In this document: positions 7,156-12,939 of the stretch, piece by piece
Layout: each line of letters opens with the position of its first letter
Numbering within the stretch: position 1 is the stretch's first letter
From: Sphingomonas sp. CCH9-E2
GTDB lineage: Bacteria > Pseudomonadota > Alphaproteobacteria > Sphingomonadales > Sphingomonadaceae
Assembly (NCBI RefSeq): GCF_001557215.1
Contig: NZ_LSJM01000352.1
Location: 1 to 14,122, forward strand
Direction: 5' to 3'
Length of the DNA: 14,122 bases
The notes under the pieces: model-generated
Database searches by the model: none
The model's input: the letters and a program-made list of their open reading frames with translations, nothing else
Told to the model about the DNA's origin: nothing
Program-made: the position numbers and the translations under genes

Positions 7156-8517
7156 ATGAACGCTACACTTTCCGTCGTCCCGCTAGCGCTGCTCGCCGCG
7201 ATGCTGTGCGCGTGCATGCCGCAGGTTCGGGCGATCGCCATGGCTGCGCGTCTCGCCTGGGCCTTGTTTGGGGCCGCCGTCGCGCTGACCCTGGCCGCTG
7301 CCACGGGCTGGACACAGGCGGACCCACTCGCGCTGATCGCCATGCTGCTAACCGGATTTGTCGGCGCAATCGTGCTGTCCTTCGCACGCCGCTACCTGCG
7401 CGCCGATGCCGATCCCAAGCGGTTTGCAGTTGCCGCATTGTTGCTGGTGGCTGCCGTGATGCTGTTCGTGGTCGCGGATGCATTGTGGCTGATCGCGTTG
7501 GGCTGGATCGCGTCCGGCTGGCTGATGGCGGCGCTGGTGGGGCATGTCGCGACCTGGACGGAGGCGCGGGCGGCACGGCGGCGGATGATCGCGACGTTCA
7601 TCGTCGGCGATGTCGCACTGGTGGGAGCCTTTGCCATCCTTGCCGCCGAGACCGGCAGCCTTTCGACCAGCGCGCTCGGTACGATCACAGACACGCCGGC
7701 GACGCTCGCGGCGCTGCTGCTGGTGCTGGCCGCTGCGGTGCGCTGCGCCCTGTTTCCCTTCCATCGCTGGCTGGCGCGGTCGATGACGGCACCGACCCCG
7801 GCGTCGGCGCTGATGCATGCCGGCTTCGTCAATGCCGGCGGCCTGTTGCTGATCCGCTTCGCCCCGGTGCTGGAGGCAGCGCCGGCGGCGCGTGCACTGG
7901 TGATCGGCATGGGCATCGTCGCCGCGCTGATCGGCAGCGCGATGATGCTGGTGCGCCCCGATGTGAAGCGCGCGCTGGCCGGATCGACCAGCGCGCAAAT
8001 GGGGTTCATGCTGATGACCTGCGGCCTGGGCGCCTATGCCGCCGCGCTGTGGCACATCGTCGCACACGGGTTGTTCAAGGCGTGGTTGTTCCTGCGCTCG
8101 GGATCGGCGATCGGGATTTCAGAACAGGCGGTGCCGATGCGGCTCGCCCCGGCCGCTGTGGCCGCGATCGGTGCGCTGGCAATCGCTGCCACGTCGGTGC
8201 TGGGCCAGCTGGCCGGTGCGATGCCTAGCGCGGTGCCGCTGATCCTGGCTGCGGCGATGGCGCTGGCCACGCTGATCCATCTTCGCCGCCATGCAGTTCT
8301 GTCGCTGATCGCAGCCGTGCTTGCGGCGACCTACGCCGCCGGGCTGCAGCTGTTCGCGCAGGTTCTGGCTGACCCGGACGGGCCCGCGCTGGGCGGACCG
8401 CTGCTGCCGGTCGCGATCGTTGCGGTCTTCATGACCGCCTGGCTGGTCCAGACGCTGATCCTCGACCGGCGCATGCCGATCCCCGCCGCGCTCTATGCGC
8501 GCCTCCTCAACGCCTGA
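7156..8517 (+). CDS. dabB: DabB-like proton-channel subunit of the DAB inorganic-carbon pump (NuoL/MrpA family)
   Basis: A 453-residue polytopic inner-membrane protein of the complex I antiporter-like family (PF00361). It would couple the proton gradient to bicarbonate production by its partner DabA. The core is visible: FPFHRWLARSM (200-210), APTPASALMHAG with H221, NAGGLLLIRFAP typical of DabB, KRALAGSTSAQMGF with K271, and a helix with H300, H304 and K308 (WHIVAHGLFKAWLF). The NuoL helix-5 glutamate position aligns with I118 (LGWIASG) and the NuoL K229 position with R196. The protein is short for the family. ATG 7156 has AAGGAG 8 bases upstream; the frame is open further upstream but without family similarity. 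The stop is 14 bases before dabA, so the two are co-transcribed. MpsA is the equivalent name in Staphylococcus. Identity rests mainly on pairing with DabA. Confidence 0.88.
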   Translation: MNATLSVVPLALLAAMLCACMPQVRAIAMAARLAWALFGAAVALTLAAATGWTQADPLALIAMLLTGFVGAIVLSFARRYLRADADPKRFAVAALLLVAAVMLFVVADALWLIALGWIASGWLMAALVGHVATWTEARAARRRMIATFIVGDVALVGAFAILAAETGSLSTSALGTITDTPATLAALLLVLAAAVRCALFPFHRWLARSMTAPTPASALMHAGFVNAGGLLLIRFAPVLEAAPAARALVIGMGIVAALIGSAMMLVRPDVKRALAGSTSAQMGFMLMTCGLGAYAAALWHIVAHGLFKAWLFLRSGSAIGISEQAVPMRLAPAAVAAIGALAIAATSVLGQLAGAMPSAVPLILAAAMALATLIHLRRHAVLSLIAAVLAATYAAGLQLFAQVLADPDGPALGGPLLPVAIVAVFMTAWLVQTLILDRRMPIPAALYARLLNA

Positions 8518-8531
8518 TCGAAAGGCCGACC

Positions 8532-11009
8532 ATGAACGTCATGACCCGTACCCATGCGGACCTCGCCCCGCGCCGGATCGATCAGGCGCGGCTGCGCGTC
8601 GCGATCGATCTCGCCAGCCTGAGCGTTGCGCCGCTCTGGCCGCTCGACGGCGCGATCGCGGTCAACCCGCTGACGGGGTTCGAGGACCTTCCCTTTGACG
8701 AAGCGATCCGCGTCGCATCGACCCGGTTCGGTGCGCGGACCGGCCTGCCGCTGGCGCTGTGGCGGCGGCTGAGCGCGACGGGTCGGCCCGGGCGGGCGGC
8801 GGTCCGCGATGGCGCGATTGCGGCGCTCGGCGGCATCAACGAGGCCTTTCGTCTGCTCGGCCCGAATGTGTCGCGGCTCGACTGCCTGATGGCGCGACTG
8901 TTCGATCTCCCCGAGGCTGAGGAGGTGCTCGCATCGGCGGATCCGGGGGCGGTCGCGGTCGCCGATCTGTGCGCGACGTGCTTCGATCCCGGCCCGGCGG
9001 GTCTCGTGCTGCCACGGCGCGACGGGGGCTTGTTTGCCGCAACGCGCGACGTGCTGGCCCACATGCCGGGGTTTGCACCGTCGCGCATGCCCCATGACCT
9101 GCCCGACAAGCCGCTCGCCGCGATTGCCGCGATGCTCGACCGGCGCGGCGTCGGCGATGCGGCGCTGGACGAATATCTCGGCTGCACCGTCGCCCGCTTG
9201 CCCGGCTGGGCGGGCCATATCCGCTGGCGCATCGACCATGCCGACCCGGACCGCGTCGCCGATGCGCCGGCGACCATGGCCGACCTGATCGCGCTGCTGA
9301 TGCTCGCCGACCATCTTGTCGATCCGCCGCGAATGGTGGAGCGGGCGGCCGACCCGGCCGGCACGCGCGTGGCGCTGGCGCAGCATTTCGGCCTGCCCGA
9401 CCCGGCGCTGGGCGGAGTTGCCGAACAGGTCGTGGCCATGAGCGTCACCGATCTGGCGCTGATCTTTCAGCAGGCGGCGGAGGCGGAGTATCGCGATACG
9501 CTGGTCCGCGACCTGCGCCGCACGGGGCCCCAGCCGGTGCGCCGTCCGGCGGAGGCGACGCTGGTCTTCTGTATCGATGTCCGCTCCGAACCGATGCGTC
9601 GGGCGATCGAGGCCGTCGGGCCGTGGGACACGGCGGGCTATGCCGGCTTTTTCGGGCTGCCGATCGCGATCCATGCCGACGGGATGCATCGCCAGCGCCA
9701 GCTGCCGGTACTGGTCGGTCCGCAGCATGACCTGGTCATGCGCCCCGCCCCGGGGGAAGAGGCAGCGGCGGAGCGCGCCGTGCAGGCACAGCGGCGCGCG
9801 CGCTGGGGCAGCGCGATGTTCGGTTGGCTCAAGGGCGGTAGCGCCACTGCCTATGCCACCGCCGAAGTGACCGGCCCGCTCGCCGGGTTCGCCATGCTCG
9901 CACAAACCCTGTTCCCCGGCGCGATGCGACGCTGGCAGGAGGCATGGCGCGGCAGCGATACGCCATTCGCCCCCGCGATCGATGCGCATGGCGGCTGCGG
10001 CGGCCTCACGCTGAACGAACGGATCGGTTATGCCCGCGCGCTGTTCGCGCTGACCGGACTGGACCCGCAAACGCCGGTGATCGTGCTGGTCGGGCATCGA
10101 GGTGAGGCGGTCAACAATCCCTTTGCCGCGTCGCTCGACTGCGGGGCGTGTGCCGGGCATGGCGGCGCGCCCAATGCGCGCGCGCTGGCGGCGATCCTCA
10201 ACGATCCCAGAGTGCGCGCGGCGCTCGAAATGCCGCCCGATGGCGTCGCGCTCGCCGGTGAGCATAATACGACAACGGATGAGGTGACGCTGTTCGGCAC
10301 CGCCAATGTGCCGGCGCAGCATCGCGATCGGGTCGCGCGGCTGATGCGCGACCTGGAGCAGGCAGGGGCCAATGCGCGGGCGGCACGTGCGCGCAAGCTC
10401 GACCGGACGGCGGACGATCTGGTGCGCGGTGCCGCGCATTGGGGCGAGGTGCGGCCCGAATGGGGTCTGACCGGCAACGCCGCCTTCATCGTTGCGCCGC
10501 GCGATCGCACGCGTGCAGTCGATCTCGACGGGCGGGCCTTTCTGCACGATTACGACTGGCGCTGCGATCCTACGGGTGAGGCGCTCGCGACGATCCTGAC
10601 CGCGCCGATGGTCGTCGCGCAATGGATCAACTGCCAGTATCTGTTCTCAACCATCGATAACGACCGTTACGGTGCCGGGGACAAGGCGATCCACAACCCG
10701 GTCGCGCGGATCGGGGTGATGCGCGGCAATGGTGGCGACCTCGCCATCGGCCTGCCGCGCCAGTCGCTGTTCCATGACGACGGCCTGCCCGCGCATATCC
10801 CGCAGCGGCTGCTGACCATCGTCGAAGCGCCGCTCGACCGGATCGACGCGGTGATCGCCGGGCATCCGGTGCTGCAGCGGCTGTTCGGCAATGGCTGGGT
10901 CCAGCTGGTCGCGATCGATCCCGCAACGTCCGAACCGCGCCGCTGGCGCCCGAACACCGAACTGACTGGCCGGGACGCCTGGCTGTCCCGCCCCGAAACT
11001 GGAGAATGA
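8532..11009 (+). CDS. dabA: DabA, DUF2309 (PF10070) carbonic-anhydrase-like subunit
   Basis: An 825-residue cytoplasmic subunit that, with DabB, hydrates CO2 to bicarbonate in one direction. The family-defining segments are present: SVAPLWPLDGAIAVNPL near the N-terminus (about 33-49), LVFCIDVRSEPMRRA with C347 and D349, VLVGHRGEAVNNPF with H522, and LDCGACAGHGG with C537. These four residues match the zinc ligands and active-site Asp of the Halothiobacillus DabA (C351, D353, H524, C539), with the same 15-residue spacing between His and the last Cys. C-terminal segments INCQYLFSTID and HNPVARIGVMRGNGGDLAIGLPRQSL are also family-typical. Length is normal. A GAAAGG precedes the start in a 14-base gap after dabB. 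No signal peptide or membrane helix is seen. A 709-codon open frame on the opposite strand is a composition shadow. Confidence 0.95.
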   Translation: MNVMTRTHADLAPRRIDQARLRVAIDLASLSVAPLWPLDGAIAVNPLTGFEDLPFDEAIRVASTRFGARTGLPLALWRRLSATGRPGRAAVRDGAIAALGGINEAFRLLGPNVSRLDCLMARLFDLPEAEEVLASADPGAVAVADLCATCFDPGPAGLVLPRRDGGLFAATRDVLAHMPGFAPSRMPHDLPDKPLAAIAAMLDRRGVGDAALDEYLGCTVARLPGWAGHIRWRIDHADPDRVADAPATMADLIALLMLADHLVDPPRMVERAADPAGTRVALAQHFGLPDPALGGVAEQVVAMSVTDLALIFQQAAEAEYRDTLVRDLRRTGPQPVRRPAEATLVFCIDVRSEPMRRAIEAVGPWDTAGYAGFFGLPIAIHADGMHRQRQLPVLVGPQHDLVMRPAPGEEAAAERAVQAQRRARWGSAMFGWLKGGSATAYATAEVTGPLAGFAMLAQTLFPGAMRRWQEAWRGSDTPFAPAIDAHGGCGGLTLNERIGYARALFALTGLDPQTPVIVLVGHRGEAVNNPFAASLDCGACAGHGGAPNARALAAILNDPRVRAALEMPPDGVALAGEHNTTTDEVTLFGTANVPAQHRDRVARLMRDLEQAGANARAARARKLDRTADDLVRGAAHWGEVRPEWGLTGNAAFIVAPRDRTRAVDLDGRAFLHDYDWRCDPTGEALATILTAPMVVAQWINCQYLFSTIDNDRYGAGDKAIHNPVARIGVMRGNGGDLAIGLPRQSLFHDDGLPAHIPQRLLTIVEAPLDRIDAVIAGHPVLQRLFGNGWVQLVAIDPATSEPRRWRPNTELTGRDAWLSRPETGE

Positions 11010-11012
11010 TCA

Positions 11013-11351
11013 ATGACCGAACCCGATGCATTGCCCCTGCACCCGATGCGCAAGATCGAAGTGATCGTCCATGCCGCCGACCATGGCCTGGTCGAGCGCA
11101 ATCTGCGCGCGGCGGGGATCGCCGGATGGTCGATGATCCGCGACGTGGCCGGGATGGGCCATGGCGGCTTTCATCAGGGGCGGACGATCTTCAATGACGA
11201 AACCGGGCTGGTCATGTTCGTCGCGGTCGGCGACCGTCAGCGGATTCAGGACGCCGCCGCCGCGATGCGTACGCTGTTCGCCGAGCGTCCGGGCGTGCTG
11301 TTCCTGTCGGATGTGGAGGTTATTCGATCGGACTATGTCGCCGGGGCCTAG
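11013..11351 (+). CDS. PII-like regulatory protein associated with the DAB pump
   Basis: A 112-residue protein of the PII/PII-like trimeric sensor superfamily. It begins MRKIEVIVHAADHGLVERNL (after a 11-residue extension), then AGIAGWSMIRDVAGMGHGG, a short T-loop-like segment around FHQGRTIF, the LVMFVAV strand, and a C-terminal VLFLSDVEVIRSDY strand. The GlnB uridylylation tyrosine and its T-loop context are not present, and there are no cysteines, so this is not a classical nitrogen PII and lacks the redox Cys pair of some PII-like proteins. It starts 3 bases after the dabA stop, with its GGAGA Shine-Dalgarno inside the end of dabA. PII-like proteins (CPII, SbtB) accompany other bicarbonate systems and bind adenine nucleotides and/or bicarbonate, so a role in gating DabAB is inferred. 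Confidence 0.85.
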   Translation: MTEPDALPLHPMRKIEVIVHAADHGLVERNLRAAGIAGWSMIRDVAGMGHGGFHQGRTIFNDETGLVMFVAVGDRQRIQDAAAAMRTLFAERPGVLFLSDVEVIRSDYVAGA

Positions 11352-11406
11352 CCGGGCGCAGACGGGCTGGTCGATCCAGCGAGCCTGCATCCCCAAGCAA
11401 TCCACT

Positions 11407-11444
11407 GCGCCAGCGCGCAGCCACGCGCTGGCGCTATTGATTTT
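11407..11444 (+). terminator. Intrinsic terminator of the dab operon
   Basis: GCGCCAGCGCG (11407-11417) pairs perfectly with CGCGCTGGCGC (11424-11434) around a CAGCCA loop, an 11-bp GC-rich stem. It is followed by TATTGATTTT, a broken T-rich run. It starts 55 bases after the PII-like stop. This is the best terminator in the window. Confidence 0.75.
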
Positions 11445-11466
11445 GGCGCTAGCAGCGCCGTAAAAA
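11437..11466 (+). promoter_or_regulatory. Possible promoter of the pqqD operon with inverted repeat in its spacer
   Basis: TTGATT (11437-11442) and TAAAAA (11461-11466) are 18 bases apart and each match 4 of 6 consensus bases. Between them GGCGCT-AGC-AGCGCC (11445-11459) forms a perfect 6-bp inverted repeat, a position from which a bound repressor or activator could control the promoter. The same TGGCGCT motif ends the right arm of the dab terminator, so AGCGCC can alternatively pair with it. Confidence 0.35.
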
Positions 11467-11494
11467 TGCGGCTTGCTGCCTTGGAGGCCACGAC

Positions 11495-11773
11495 GTGACC
11501 GTTACGCTCGACACGATCATTCGTCGGCACCCCGATCAGATCTCCTCGGAAATGGATGGGCAGACGGTGCTGATGACGATCAGCACCGGCCTGTATTTCG
11601 GTCTCAATGCGGTGGGGAGCGACATCTGGCGCCAGCTCGACGCGCCAAAGTCGGTGGGCGATCTCGTCACCGATGTGGTAGCGCGTTATGATGTTGACGA
11701 AGCCAGCTGTCGGGCCGACATCCTGGCGCTCGTCGAGCAACTCGTCGAGCATCAGCTAGTGCAAGTCGGTTGA
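11495..11773 (+). CDS. PqqD-family peptide-recognition protein (lasso B1/RRE type)
   Basis: A 92-residue protein matching the PqqD fold (PF05402), the RiPP recognition element that binds a precursor's leader peptide and delivers it to the modifying enzymes. Diagnostic is the central GLYFGLNAVGSDIWRQL (32-48), then a KSVGDLVTDVVARYDVDEASC helix pair and a C-terminal VEQLVEHQLVQ. The GTG start at 11495 is well supported by GGAGG at 11483-11487 with a 7-base spacer. It is free-standing, as in split lasso B1/B2 systems, not fused to a leader protease. It begins a tight run with the SGNH hydrolase (17-base gap) and an asparagine-synthetase-like gene, suggesting one transcript. No PQQ genes are in view, so it is not expected to be true PqqD. 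A role as chaperone in a different modification pathway cannot be excluded. Confidence 0.88.
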   Translation: MTVTLDTIIRRHPDQISSEMDGQTVLMTISTGLYFGLNAVGSDIWRQLDAPKSVGDLVTDVVARYDVDEASCRADILALVEQLVEHQLVQVG

Positions 11774-11790
11774 GCTGTCGGTAGCGGCGC

Positions 11791-12924
11791 GTGGAGGAGG
11801 CGGCAGACGTTAGCGACCATGCCGCCCGGGCGGTGCGCGGACTGCACCGCGCGCGATCCTTGTTGATGGTCGTCGGTGCCACCTACGCGGCGTTGCTGAT
11901 GAGCGAGACGTTCCTGTGGGCGACCAGCTTTCCGCGCCTGCGCCCGGAGTTCCAGCGCAACCTCTACAAGCCCGATCAGACGCTCGGCATCGTGCTCAAC
12001 CCCGGCTATTCCGCGCGCTTCGATGATGGCTATGCGCAGTGGACCGTGAAAGTGAACGCGCTTGGTCAGCGCGACGACCCGCCCCGGCAGAGCCAGCGCA
12101 CACGCGTGCTGCTGGTCGGCGATTCGTTCGCATATGGGGAACTCGTCGATCAGCGCGACCGCATCGACCGGCAGGTTGAGCATCGGCGGCGTGACCTCGA
12201 CGTCTATAATCTGGGGGTCAGCGGTTATAACTTCCCCGATCTGCTGATGGCGCTTCACCGCAGTCCGGTGACGGCATGCCATGTCGTCTATCTCTTTTAC
12301 CCCAACGATCTCGATCCACCATTGTCACAAACGGTGGTGGACGGGTTTCGCGTCTTCAGACGCACCTTGCCCAACGGACAACCGGAACCGTTGAGCACCG
12401 TCCGCCGCACCATCGCCAGGCAGGTTGAAGAAGCGCGCAAGGCCGATGCGCGACATGCGCGCTGGTGGGTTCCGCCGTTGCGCACGCTGTCATTGCCTCG
12501 CCTGCGTCAATTGGTCGCGGCGACCGCCCGGACGATCGGGCTGGCGGAGCCTCGCAACGCTGCAAATGGGCTATATGGCGAGAATGCCCCACCGGCGGCG
12601 GTGCAGCGCGCAGTCGCGTTCACCGATCGCATGGCGCGCCATGCAAAGGGCAAGGGGATGACCTTTCAGCAGTTCATCATACCAACGCTGGACGAGGTGC
12701 GGCGCCGTGCCCATGGTCCGGCCACCAATGCCTATATCGCGGAACTGAAGCGGGCCGGTATCGCGCCGGTCGATCTGCTGCCCGCGCTCCGCCGGGACCA
12801 TTACTGGGCGCATGATGGGCATTTCAATGCGGCGGGCGCGGCGGTAGCAGCGGATGCCATTGCGGCTGCGGTAACGCAGATGCCGGCTGGCCCGCCATGC
12901 GGGCTGCACCGCGCGCCTTCCTGA
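11791..12924 (+). CDS. Membrane-anchored SGNH/GDSL-type hydrolase or acyltransferase
   Basis: A 377-residue protein with one N-terminal hydrophobic segment (about 24-43, SLLMVVGATYAALLM) that looks like a signal anchor, placing the catalytic domain in the periplasm. SGNH blocks are in order: LLVGDSFAYGE with nucleophile S112, GVSGYNFPD with G145, FYPND with N172, and HDGHFNAAG with D342 and H344. The VNALGQRDDP strand before block I is typical of bacterial SGNH proteins linked to exopolysaccharide or cell-envelope acylation. GTG 11791 is the furthest in-frame start and gives a complete N-terminus, but its ribosome site is weak; ATG 11866 lies inside the hydrophobic segment. Placed between a PqqD-like protein and an asparagine-synthetase-like gene, it may act on the peptide product or its membrane export. 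Substrate unknown; esterase, deacetylase and O-acyltransferase activities are all possible. Confidence 0.82.
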   Translation: MEEAADVSDHAARAVRGLHRARSLLMVVGATYAALLMSETFLWATSFPRLRPEFQRNLYKPDQTLGIVLNPGYSARFDDGYAQWTVKVNALGQRDDPPRQSQRTRVLLVGDSFAYGELVDQRDRIDRQVEHRRRDLDVYNLGVSGYNFPDLLMALHRSPVTACHVVYLFYPNDLDPPLSQTVVDGFRVFRRTLPNGQPEPLSTVRRTIARQVEEARKADARHARWWVPPLRTLSLPRLRQLVAATARTIGLAEPRNAANGLYGENAPPAAVQRAVAFTDRMARHAKGKGMTFQQFIIPTLDEVRRRAHGPATNAYIAELKRAGIAPVDLLPALRRDHYWAHDGHFNAAGAAVAADAIAAAVTQMPAGPPCGLHRAPS

Positions 12925-12939
12925 TCGAGGATCGACACC

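Noticed and set aside
8493..10622. Long 709-codon open frame on the minus strand opposite dabA
   Set aside because: It is antisense to a clearly conserved DUF2309 protein; its product is rich in Arg, His, Gln and Pro with no recognisable domain, as expected of a GC-rich mirror frame.
11352..11494. Search for a RiPP precursor peptide upstream of pqqD
   Set aside because: No small frame with a leader-like helix and Gly/Ala core start with Asp/Glu at position 7-9 was found on either strand; the space is taken by a terminator and promoter-like elements.
11466..11498. Ten-residue ORF (MRLAALEATT) overlapping the pqqD start by GTGA
   Set aside because: It could be a leader peptide, but it has no Shine-Dalgarno of its own and the overlap is easily chance. 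It is also too short and lacks a core resembling a lasso precursor.
11348..11752. 134-codon minus-strand frame opposite pqqD
   Set aside because: It is antisense to a well-supported gene and shows no family features.
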